Assembly (NCBI GenBank): GCA_001931905.2
Contig: MSJI02000571.1
Span: 1 to 20,022, forward strand
Length of the DNA: 20,022 nt
Direction of reading: 5' to 3'
Source of the DNA: Cladosporium sp. IMV 00045
Taxonomy: Eukaryota; Ascomycota; Dothideomycetes; Cladosporiales; Cladosporiaceae
The stretch's first letter is position 1; the number at the start of each line of letters is the position of its first letter. Position numbers and translations under genes: made by a program. Of the stretch, positions 1-8,032 are shown piece after piece. A model generated the notes under the pieces. It searched no databases, was not told the DNA's origin, and saw only the letters and a list, made by a program, of their open reading frames with translations.

Positions 1-143
1 GAGCGGAGTCCACGGCAGACATTAAGCTAACATCTGCGCACGCCCCGGTCGGTTTTGGCGTCTGGTCCATTCACCAACCCGTCGTCGCCTCTTGCACGCC
101 CACTGCTAGCACATTGAACTAGTCAACGCACCAGCACGCACTC

Positions 144-2765
144 ATGGCGCACCTGGCCCCGGCTCGTCGTCCTCCAATTCTTACCGCAAACAACAATCTG
201 CAACCCTTCGACCTCGACTATTGCTGCTACTTGGACGAAGCGAGCAGCGATTTTGTCAATTCCAAGATCAACATCAACCACCTCCCTCGCAACCACATCC
301 ACCACCCTGACTTCACCTTCGCTGATCCCTCCTTACACCACAACTCCCGTCTGCCCTCCGCCCACCGCTACCGCCACGCCCTTGACTCGCGACATGAATA
401 TTTGCATTCTTTAATCACCTCGGATTTCCCTTCAACCACCGTCTGGAGCGGATTTGGAGCCGGCAAGCAGGCTGTCCTAAGCGTCAGCGTCCCCAAGACC
501 GCCGCAGTCCCGCTCGCTGCGCGAGGCGGACACAGAGGAAGCATGGCCTACCGAACACCCGCTGAGCGGGCACACAGCATTATGATCGCTGAAGAGCCCG
601 TAATTGAGACAGCACCGAGCTCACCACCAGAGTTGAGCTACAGCAAGAGTTCAAAAAGCAGCTCATCGTCCTGTCGATCATTGTCCCTCGATGGAGCGAG
701 CACGGAGAAGCTGGCCGACTTCGAAGACATCACCCTGGAGGAGAATGAACGAAACTCAGTCGAGGATTGCAATCTGAAGCCCGAAAGCAGACCTACATTG
801 AAGCGCCCACCACGGACAACGGAGAATCTGGAAGTTGCTAAGCGCAATGGCGCACCCCGGTACAGCGAGCCCCCCATGACGAACGGCAATGCAAGGGGTC
901 CCTCCAGCCTGCAGGTCGGCCCGCCCATGGGTCGTGGTATGCGCAGAGGGTTTACCAGTCCCTCCCAGTCCAGCTTCCGCAGAAACTCATCACGGTCTCC
1001 CTCGCCTAACAAGGGCTTAATGTCATCACCACTTTCACCGGACGTCACCACCCCCAAGGTCTCACATGAAAGCGGCCTTTTCGCAAGGCGATCATCATGG
1101 CAACCTGGCAAGAAGACCACCAAAGAGCTGGAAGCAGAATACGACGACCTCGACGAAGAGGTTCCCGATGAGGCCATCCTCGAGAACGTCCCATTCACAC
1201 CAATTCCCGGCCAGCCGCGAGTTAGTCGCTCGCCTAGCCCGCAAAGGCAACCTTCGTACAGTAATCTGCAACCAATCGGCGCGCATGCTTCATTACACTC
1301 CGCCAATGTCCCCAAGAATGCAAAGCGTCCCCACGGTCCCCTGAGCCGGTCCCCTCGCTCGCCGAAACACCCCAGGCCTAAGATGCCACCGAGCAACGCA
1401 ACTGTGAGCTCATTCCCACCTGAACCTTTCGGCAGACCACAGCGATCAAAGTCGTGGACCGACGATTTGAATGAGGAGGCTCGTCAGCTGTCAGCAAAAT
1501 TGGAAGAATACGCCGAGCGAAGGTCAGGAGACAAACTGCGCTCTGCGCCTGGAAGCGCTTCGAACAGCCCACCGAGAAATAGCTTGCAGAGGAGCACGAC
1601 TGCCCCGAGTCTCGCAGAGATGCCTCCCGTGCAAAAGGGGAACATCATGATCGATCCCTTGCCGATCAGCAAGGAGAAGGAGGCCGTCCTCACTCGCACA
1701 CGACCCTCCTGGCTGCCGCCCAAGTGTCAGAAGGAAGAAAAGAAGCACATGAAGGAGTGGGAGCAAATGATGGCGCGCGCCGCTGAGAATGAGAAGAAGC
1801 GTGCTTCTAAGGAGAAGGCGGCGTTAGAGAACAAGACCGAGTTGGATGGCAATATTGCACGCATTTGGGAGCAGCATGTGCTGCCCAATTGGGATGCTGT
1901 CATTCACGAGCCGCGCACGCGTGAGCTCTGGTGGCGTGGTGTCACTCCTGCTGCGCGTGGACTCGTCTGGCCGAAAGCCATTGGAAACGAGCTGTCTCTT
2001 TCGACCTCTTCGTACACTGCAGCGCTCGCTCGTGTTCAGCAAATCGAGGCTCGCCTTGATGCGCTCCCTTCGGAAGAGCGCGCCAAATCAAAGGAGGCAG
2101 CATGGCTCGATGCCATCGCACGCGACGTTCCTACTGTCTTCCCCGACTTGGGCATCTTCAACTGCTCGCCACCCTCTCCGGCGCAACAGAACCTCTCCAA
2201 CGTCCTCAAAGCCTACGCTCTCTACCGCTCCGACGTCGGCTACGTCTACGGCACCCACTTGATCGCCGGCCTCCTCTGCTTGCACGTCCCGACCTCCGAG
2301 CCAGCAACCGCTTTCGTCGCCCTCGCCAACCTCCTCAACCGGCCCACTCCGCTCGCTTTCCTCGTTCACGACCAAACAGCAATGTCCCGCACCTACGATC
2401 TCGTCCTCAGCACTCTCAAGTACAAATCGCCCACACTTCACGCCCACCTCACCTCTCCCGCCCTCGACATCAGCCCCTCAGAACTCCTCGACCCGCTCTT
2501 CCGATGCCTCTTCGCGTACAACCTCCCGCACACCCACGCCGCGCGCGTCTGGGACCTCTACGTCTTCGAAGGCGACAAAGCGCTCGTCCGCTCCGCCGTG
2601 GCGGTTCTGGCCAAACTCGAGCCGAAATTGTACGGCGGCTGCAACGAGGTGCTGGATCTTCTCGGCTGGGGCTTCGAGGGGAGATGGGAGCTGGGCTCGG
2701 AGGAGGAATTTGTCACGTCAGTCCGCGAGGCGGGCAAGGTCGATTCCAGGAAGAAGTCGACTTGA
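144..2765 (+). CDS. TBC-domain (Rab GTPase-activating-like) protein with long disordered N-terminus
   Basis: Intronless, 873 aa. Residues 1 to about 565 are low-complexity and Ser/Pro/Arg-rich with many SPSP-type motifs, so probably disordered and phosphorylated. Residues about 568-850 form a TBC domain: a WWRGVTPAARGLVW segment (the usual RG..W motif), then IARDVPTVFP (658-667), then SDVGYVYGTHLIAGLL. TBC proteins normally accelerate GTP hydrolysis on Rab GTPases in membrane traffic, using an Arg finger (IxxDxxR) and a Gln finger (YxQ). Here the Arg position is Thr664 and the Gln position is Tyr702, so dual-finger catalysis looks absent. I recall this variant as typical of a fungal TBC subfamily, but could not check. 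The start is uncertain: the ATG at 543 (MAYRTPAER) has a better context (A at -3, G at +4), and the first 133 residues resemble translated leader. The TBC assignment is firm; the Rab partner is unknown. Confidence 0.9.
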   Translation: MAHLAPARRPPILTANNNLQPFDLDYCCYLDEASSDFVNSKININHLPRNHIHHPDFTFADPSLHHNSRLPSAHRYRHALDSRHEYLHSLITSDFPSTTVWSGFGAGKQAVLSVSVPKTAAVPLAARGGHRGSMAYRTPAERAHSIMIAEEPVIETAPSSPPELSYSKSSKSSSSSCRSLSLDGASTEKLADFEDITLEENERNSVEDCNLKPESRPTLKRPPRTTENLEVAKRNGAPRYSEPPMTNGNARGPSSLQVGPPMGRGMRRGFTSPSQSSFRRNSSRSPSPNKGLMSSPLSPDVTTPKVSHESGLFARRSSWQPGKKTTKELEAEYDDLDEEVPDEAILENVPFTPIPGQPRVSRSPSPQRQPSYSNLQPIGAHASLHSANVPKNAKRPHGPLSRSPRSPKHPRPKMPPSNATVSSFPPEPFGRPQRSKSWTDDLNEEARQLSAKLEEYAERRSGDKLRSAPGSASNSPPRNSLQRSTTAPSLAEMPPVQKGNIMIDPLPISKEKEAVLTRTRPSWLPPKCQKEEKKHMKEWEQMMARAAENEKKRASKEKAALENKTELDGNIARIWEQHVLPNWDAVIHEPRTRELWWRGVTPAARGLVWPKAIGNELSLSTSSYTAALARVQQIEARLDALPSEERAKSKEAAWLDAIARDVPTVFPDLGIFNCSPPSPAQQNLSNVLKAYALYRSDVGYVYGTHLIAGLLCLHVPTSEPATAFVALANLLNRPTPLAFLVHDQTAMSRTYDLVLSTLKYKSPTLHAHLTSPALDISPSELLDPLFRCLFAYNLPHTHAARVWDLYVFEGDKALVRSAVAVLAKLEPKLYGGCNEVLDLLGWGFEGRWELGSEEEFVTSVREAGKVDSRKKST

Positions 2766-3348
2766 AGAAGAGGTTCAGCCTGAAGGACAAACGGCGAAGA
2801 GGCTCCCTGGAGGAATCGAAATACGAAAACGTCTAGTCTGGGAGCCAGATCTCCCCCAACGCAGACGGACGCACGAACTCCTGAATCACCGCGCGTGCTA
2901 GAACATGCGTGGAATTACAAATCACCACACACGACTCTGATGGCACGCGAAATCAACATAAAAGACCAACTTGACAAAGTCTCACCCTTCCCTCGATCTC
3001 TCTACCGCGCTAGCGCCTGGCCAAAAGAGCCATGTTTTTGAACAAAACAACACAGAGAGAGGAGGAAGAAGAAGAGAGACTGTTGGCATAATAACGACGG
3101 ACCAAGACACAACCCGACCGCGACTGCGACTTGCGATCTCTTTTGACTTTTGAACACCTTACTTTCCTTCTACTTCTTTTCTTCTTTTCTCTAAAGTCTA
3201 ATTGGACACCCACCCATCAACCCACAGACAGCCGGCCAGTCAGACATCAAGGGCCAAAGAACCGGATGCATGGGGACACTGCTGGCTGCAGACTCAGACG
3301 GACTTTTTCCTTTTCTCTTCACTTTACACTACTTTCCCTTCTGTTTAA

Positions 3349-3364
3349 TTTTTTTTTTTTTTTT
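3349..3364. repeat. homopolymer run of 16 T
   Basis: An uninterrupted run of 16 T preceded by TTTAA and followed by CTCG, inside a pyrimidine-rich belt of roughly 350 bp. Simple-sequence tract; likely length-polymorphic. A nucleosome-excluding promoter role is possible but there is no gene directly downstream on + to attach it to. Confidence 0.85.
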
Positions 3365-3946
3365 CTCGTTTCGTGTTTACTTTTATAAGACCCAGGCAAG
3401 AGGATACTGGTATCACATTATTACTTATTCGACACCTTTTCTATTCTCTTCCTTTTCCTCTTTTCGTTTCTTGTATCTCTCGTAAATCGACCAAAGAGCC
3501 AATGAGAGAGCGGTCTAATGAGAATCTGGATGGAAGGCCTGTGTCTCCTTTACTAAGCCTCGTTTCGAGTCTTATTTCTTGGATCCTGAGATTCTAGCGT
3601 GTTAGTTGGACTACGGATACGGATTGGAAGACTCTGGAAAGAAACAGCAAAGGAACAATGGAGGCAAGGAAAGGGAATTGTACGTAGATTCGTACTGTGT
3701 ATTATTCTGACTGATGTTACAGTGGACCTTCTTTCAATAAGGCGTTTGCTTCGACTTTTTCCGAGGGGTGTTTTTACCTTTATTTTTTCGATAACAGTAC
3801 GGGAGGAGAGGGGATGGGAGGTGAAGCGGGTGAGGTAAGTGAACGAGAACTGAACGAGAACATTACACGGTAAGGGAGATGATTTGCTGACGGATCAAAA
3901 CAGACGGTGATGGGGTGATTGAAAGTCGGGCTGCGTGGCTATGAAA

Positions 3947-4042
3947 TACCATTTGCCGGCCACATCGACCCTGTCAACCAGACATTTGACTCAAAACCAG
4001 ACTGAACGGCCATTGCGTACCATTTGCCAGCTACGCCGACCC
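3947..4042. repeat. imperfect 25-bp direct repeat pair, 71 bp apart
   Basis: Copies at 3947-3971 and 4018-4042 both begin TACCATTTGCC and end CGACCC. They match at 21 of 25 positions, and all four differences are transitions. The sequence between them is unrelated. This may be the remnant of a small tandem duplication. No function is apparent. Confidence 0.7.
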
Positions 4043-4434
4043 ACAAACCCATCTCACCGTCTTCGAATTCTCCAGTCCGTCTTCAAGCGACAGGATATTT
4101 CCAGCTGGAAAAGACGAAGACTACATGATGGTTAAGATGATGTTCATTCGAGCCTGCTGACAGAAAAGTGGATCGACTGGTGGCCGATCGATGGCCTGGG
4201 GGAATCCAGTTATTATGAGAATGGAAAGAAAACTCAAACGCCCGACTGGATGTCTCTCGTCGACGACCTAGTACCTCCTCCAACTGCACTTCGATACCAT
4301 CGATACATCGTACACTGCAAAACGATCAGCTTCCCTTCTCCTCTTGGACCATCGCTCCAGATGGGTTGAGACGTACGTTGCGATCACTTTTCTTCTCGGG
4401 CTTTCCGGGTGCCTCTTCTAGGAACCTCAACGAA

Positions 4435-4722
4435 TCAAGTGCGGTGAGACCGACGCAATTGGAGATAGCCGATGACGACGGCTATGATGGCTAGGAGCGA
4501 GGCGATAATTCCGAAGATAATAGCTATGACAAGCTCGGAGTCTGGTGAGGTGGAGTCGGTGGTGGTAGAGGAGGTGGTAGTGTTCAAAGCCAGTGGGGTG
4601 TTCGAAGCCAACGGGGTGTTCGAAGACAAAGGGGTGTTCGAAGCGAGTGCGGTGCTCAAAGCCAACTGGGCGGAGAAGTTGTATGGTTCGGTGAAGTTGG
4701 ATAGGATTGGTGTGGGAGGCAT
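4435..4722 (-). CDS. small Ser/Thr-rich single-pass membrane protein
   Basis: 95 aa from the ATG whose complement is at 4720-4722, which has A at -3. The frame stays open upstream (to 4854), so a longer start cannot be excluded. Residues 1-62 are rich in Ser, Thr, Asn and Pro with possible N-glycosylation sequons (N9, N15, N47) and a six-residue repeat of the form (A/S)SNTPL. Residues about 64-88 (ELVIAIIFGIIASLLAIIAV and following) are a clear transmembrane helix, followed by a short basic tail, LQLRRSHRT. There is no N-terminal signal peptide, so a tail-anchored or type III topology is plausible. Small proteins with this layout are common orphans in filamentous fungi; no function is known to me. 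It is divergent from the zinc finger/ankyrin gene, with the palindrome array between them. An opposite-strand frame over the same interval is less protein-like. Confidence 0.55.
   Translation of the reverse strand: MPPTPILSNFTEPYNFSAQLALSTALASNTPLSSNTPLASNTPLALNTTTSSTTTDSTSPDSELVIAIIFGIIASLLAIIAVVIGYLQLRRSHRT
4580..4669 (-). repeat. five 18-bp imperfect tandem repeats inside a coding region
   Basis: Units at 4580-4597, 4598-4615, 4616-4633, 4634-4651 and 4652-4669. On + each begins GTGTTCRAAG or GTGCTCAAAG. The period is a multiple of three, and on the - strand each unit encodes a six-residue block close to ASNTPL, so unit number can change without breaking the frame of the small membrane protein. 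Confidence 0.85.
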
Positions 4723-5028
4723 GATACTTTCTTGGTAGGAGAGATGTAAACTGGTTTCGTTTTGGAAGGGGTGGACTCTGATTGGTTCGATCCAAGTCTG
4801 GATGCTCTGATCCAAAAGATGATTGCGTTTGGATCTGATGAGATTGTTGAGCAACGGGGAGTCGAGTAATGAAAGGTACTAATCGAGGAAACGAGCTCAT
4901 TTTAAGTCTTCGCAAAACAGCAACGATATAATGGCACTTGTGCCGTTGTAGAAGCACTTTGGTGGTTCTTAGGCCATTACGCTGGCGGCCGAGCTTCAAA
5001 GCGCGACGGGTGGCAGTGGCGGCAAGGG

Positions 5029-5628
5029 AACCACCAACATGTTTCCTTGAAGGCACACTTTGCGGTGGTCGTCGAGTGCAAGACCACCAGAGAAGATCTT
5101 AACACGGTAGGAACTTGGTGGTGCAACTGACGCAGAACCACTTCTTCCCAGGCGCAGGGTACCGGACGATTTGGCGAGGTCAGCCTTGCGAAGGTGGCGA
5201 GCCCGGCCATGGATGGGAGACCACCAGGAAACGTCCTCAAAAGGTAGAAATTTGGTGGTCCGCCTTATGCCGGGCCGCAACCTTTGATGGCGTGTCTGAA
5301 GGCGATCCGGTGATGCTATCTTTACGAGCGGAGCGGCGTTGGTATGCATGCAGGAGCCCACCAAGAAACACCCGAAAGGGGGATGAACTTGGTGGTCTCT
5401 ACACTGCCTTAACGAATCCTTCGAAGGCAAGGACCTAGAGACACCTGCTGTGCACACCTGGGGGTGGCGACAAATGCATGGGATACCACCAGAGAGCACC
5501 CAGATTGGGACGATCTTTGGTGGTAAATCGCCCGAGGAGGCGGCTCGCGGCAGGGGTGCTGGCGGAGCACATGGCGCTGATCTGAGGACCACCAAGAATC
5601 TGCCATCTCTGGCGAATATTTGGTGGTC
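5029..5628. repeat. array of six 42-bp interrupted palindromes (ACCACCA...TGGTGGT)
   Basis: Units: A 5029-5070, B 5082-5123, C 5219-5260, D 5356-5397, E 5484-5525, F 5587-5628. Each is 42 bp, built as an 8-bp arm, 7-bp spacer, 12-bp core, 7-bp spacer and 8-bp arm. The arms are GACCACCA and TGGTGGTC in C and F (8/8 pairing); E has TACCACCA and TGGTGGTA, a compensated outer pair. B and D pair 7/8 and A pairs 6/8. Cores carry CC then GG about six bases apart: GCCATCTCTGGC in F, TCCTCAAAAGGT in C. Both 7-bp spacers tend to be purine-rich on +, so they would form an internal loop rather than pair. Unpaired half-elements flank the array: TTTGGTGGTT near 4958 and AGCCACCAAA near 5751. Possible readings are sites for a dimeric DNA-binding protein, structured RNA hairpins, or a decayed mobile or minisatellite family. 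No known element is recognised. Confidence 0.8.
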
Positions 5629-5983
5629 AAGCTGCAGACCTCACACGGATGACGGGTCGCTGCTTACTAGGTAGGCTGCATGCCACGTCCGCAGCTGGGC
5701 GCTCTAAGCCTCCTTCGCCTACGACTGGTGTGGGGCTATATCAACCCAAGAGCCACCAAAGTATTGCCTGATTCTTCCATCTGACAACTGACGGTGCCTT
5801 TTCCCCTGATCCAGCATTTAGCTTCACAACTGGGTTCCAAACTTGCATCTTTTCAACACAGCTTCGACCTTACAATCTGCAACATACTGTCGGCTCAAGC
5901 ACTCGAAGCTCATCACCCAAAGCTCTTGTCGCATCCGCCAATCAGCATATTCTTCAAGATTTCCATGCCGATCACTTCAAACT

Positions 5984-7654
5984 ATGCTGGTCTGCCAGCT
6001 TTGTAATAGTAGACTGTCTAGTCGCTCGTCACTCCGCCGCCACATCAAATGCAGGCATCCTGATCCAAACAGCGGCGCCGCAACATCAACCGAGATCCAC
6101 CGATGTTTCATCTGCGAGCAAACTTTCGTCCGGGTCGACGCCCTCAAGAGGCACGTCGAAAGCCATATGGTCTCGCTTATGAGAGCAGATCGATGTTTTC
6201 TCTGTTCCAAAGGATTCCGGCGCGACGACATCAAACGACATGAAGCGGTATGCGTGAGGAAGCACTTGAAAAAGATCCAAAATTCCACGAAACTCAACAC
6301 TTCGACTGGTTCCTCCGTCGTACAAGGTCCTCTGGAGTTCCAGTGGCATGCAAACACCATCGTAGCTTTCATAACAGACCAGGAACCATCCAGATTCGAG
6401 TTCATACGAGGAAAGACAAGAGCCTTGGATGTCGCGGCACAAGACTTTCGGGATCTGGCGCTATACGCAATTGACAGAGACGATCTTCAGATGTGCGAGG
6501 CAATCTTCGCTGTCGCATCTGACCTGTCAGTGTCTATCAAGGACTTGGCCAAGCGCTCAATGCCCAAGCTTTCGGTTGATGCACCATCGTCCGAACCGAA
6601 TGGGCGCTTTTGGTATTTGAAGCTCATTCTGCGCGGTGACAGAGACATCCACACATTATTTGACCCCCACACAGCTGGGAAACACTTGAAGGACTTTTTC
6701 TCCACGGCCAATTCGGCTTTACATCTGGCGTGCTATCAAGGACTCACAGAGTTGGCCAAATCCTTGATCTTGAGCGGTGCGGATGTCGATCTAGTCAATG
6801 AGAAAGGGGCTTCACCTTTTTGTCTGGCCGTCGAAAAGGGTCACCTCGACACCGTCCGCGTCATGCTCTCGCACGGAGCGAACCCAAATACAGGATCACC
6901 CTTAGCCTATTGCATCTCGTTAAGAGGTGGCCGGCTATTTTCAGAGATTGACTCAGAGATTGCCGTCGCTTTGGTGCAACATGGCGCGAATCTTTTTCCA
7001 CCGAACGGGCGTGGGAAGAATGCATTGCATCATGCCGCACAATACGTGCATCCGGAGCTTTTGTGCTCAATCTTTGCGACAAATCCGCCAGACGAGCTCT
7101 TCTTCGCTCTGGATCACGAAAACCGCACCCCTTTGCATATTGCAGTCGAATCTGGTTTCTCGGAAGGCATAACTTTGCTTCTGAACGCCTGCGCACGAGC
7201 CGTGGACATAAAGAATGGCGATGAACAAACACCACTCAATGTGGCCCTTGTGAAGTGCGATGATTCGGTAGTAGAACGTCTGTTGGAATATACAGATCGT
7301 TACAGCCAGCAAGCTCTAGACACAGGGCTCGAGGATGCAGTCTTGCATCAGAGACACCGTCACATACGGCCGTTAGTCAAAGATGGCGCCAATTTGAAAA
7401 ATTACTTCGTTCCTCACTTACTTGAGAATGCGCTTTTGGGAGGCGAAGTCGACAACGAGACCATTGAGCTACTGCTCGAAGAAGGGAAGCGTAGGGATTT
7501 TCTGTCGCCGGCATGGATCAACATTCTTCTCAAGGCGTGGATAGATAACGCTATATTTGATGGGGTCATTCACACCGATGATAAGCCCAGCCTCGAGATG
7601 CTACGGCAGCAGTACATTTACTCAGGAAAGCTTCCCGGCGTAGACACAGGATGA
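5984..7654 (+). CDS. C2H2 zinc finger / ankyrin repeat protein
   Basis: 556 aa, intronless. The ATG at 5984 (A at -3) is the first Met in the frame; the upstream open stretch has no ATG. The N-terminus holds three zinc fingers: C4-C7-H20-H25, C41-C44-H57-H61, and a C2HC variant C71-C74-H86-C90. A linker follows, then ankyrin repeats from about 243 to 436, with blocks such as NSALHLACYQGLTELAKSLI, GASPFCLAVEKGHLDTVRVM and RTPLHIAVESGFSEGITLLL. The C-terminal 120 residues have no recognised domain. Zinc fingers suggest nucleic-acid binding and ankyrins suggest protein binding, so a nuclear or regulatory role is plausible but unproven. Fingers plus ankyrins occur in many filamentous-fungal orphan proteins. 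Upstream lies the palindrome array, with unit F ending about 355 bp before the start codon. Domain calls are firm; function is unknown. Confidence 0.88.
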   Translation: MLVCQLCNSRLSSRSSLRRHIKCRHPDPNSGAATSTEIHRCFICEQTFVRVDALKRHVESHMVSLMRADRCFLCSKGFRRDDIKRHEAVCVRKHLKKIQNSTKLNTSTGSSVVQGPLEFQWHANTIVAFITDQEPSRFEFIRGKTRALDVAAQDFRDLALYAIDRDDLQMCEAIFAVASDLSVSIKDLAKRSMPKLSVDAPSSEPNGRFWYLKLILRGDRDIHTLFDPHTAGKHLKDFFSTANSALHLACYQGLTELAKSLILSGADVDLVNEKGASPFCLAVEKGHLDTVRVMLSHGANPNTGSPLAYCISLRGGRLFSEIDSEIAVALVQHGANLFPPNGRGKNALHHAAQYVHPELLCSIFATNPPDELFFALDHENRTPLHIAVESGFSEGITLLLNACARAVDIKNGDEQTPLNVALVKCDDSVVERLLEYTDRYSQQALDTGLEDAVLHQRHRHIRPLVKDGANLKNYFVPHLLENALLGGEVDNETIELLLEEGKRRDFLSPAWINILLKAWIDNAIFDGVIHTDDKPSLEMLRQQYIYSGKLPGVDTG

Positions 7655-8032
7655 CAGTGGGGGTGCTCTCTATATGATTCCAAGCTGGCACGTTAACTTT
7701 CCTTCTCTCTTTCCTGGCCTATATTTTGCCAGCAGTGCAGTATACGTCCACAAATGTCGCTTGTAAGGAAACGATACAATCTTCTTCCAATCGCCGATCT
7801 GTTATTCATTCTGTGAACCACTCTTTACGCCTCTTTGATATCCATAATAATTCGAATGAGATGATTTTCTTCGCCGATCTCTGGTAGTGTCAAGCTCTCG
7901 ACCAAAGCACTGCAAAAATAGGCAGTGCAGCAGCCTTCATGTTCAAAAGACACCGATTTGGTGTCTCGACATAAATTTCTCTCCGTATCAGCACTCTGAC
8001 CGCGCAAGCTTCTCTTACATATCGTCGTCCGT
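7655..8032. other. convergent 3' intergenic region
   Basis: Tail-to-tail spacer between the zinc finger/ankyrin gene and the F-box-like gene, presumably their 3' UTRs and poly(A) sites. The word TCGCCGATCT occurs twice (near 7791 and 7871). No gene is seen. Confidence 0.5.

Larger units (their letters stand above)
2766..4434. other. long non-coding interval with pyrimidine-rich stretch
   Basis: About 1.7 kb between the TBC gene and the small membrane-protein gene. No open frame here resembles a protein; the longest have no recognisable domain and odd composition. About 3130-3490 is strongly pyrimidine-rich on the + strand and contains a run of 16 T. Such tracts occur in fungal promoters and long untranslated regions, so this may be the TBC 3' UTR plus an unannotated transcript start. 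I see no RNA gene. Confidence 0.5.

Noticed and set aside
638..1396. 252-codon open frame on - inside the TBC gene
   Set aside because: Shadow of a GC-rich, low-complexity coding region; no recognisable domain.
4770..4800. tRNA-like T-loop word GGTTCGATCC
   Set aside because: No A-box upstream at the right distance and no acceptor or anticodon stems could be formed by eye.
4996..5595. 199-codon open frame on - across the palindrome array
   Set aside because: It begins at a non-ATG codon, its apparent protein repeats merely translate the DNA palindromes, and no domain is visible.
5029..5628. CRISPR-like array
   Set aside because: The repeats are degenerate, element spacing varies from 53 to 137 bp, the linkers are related to each other rather than unique, and the host is a eukaryote.
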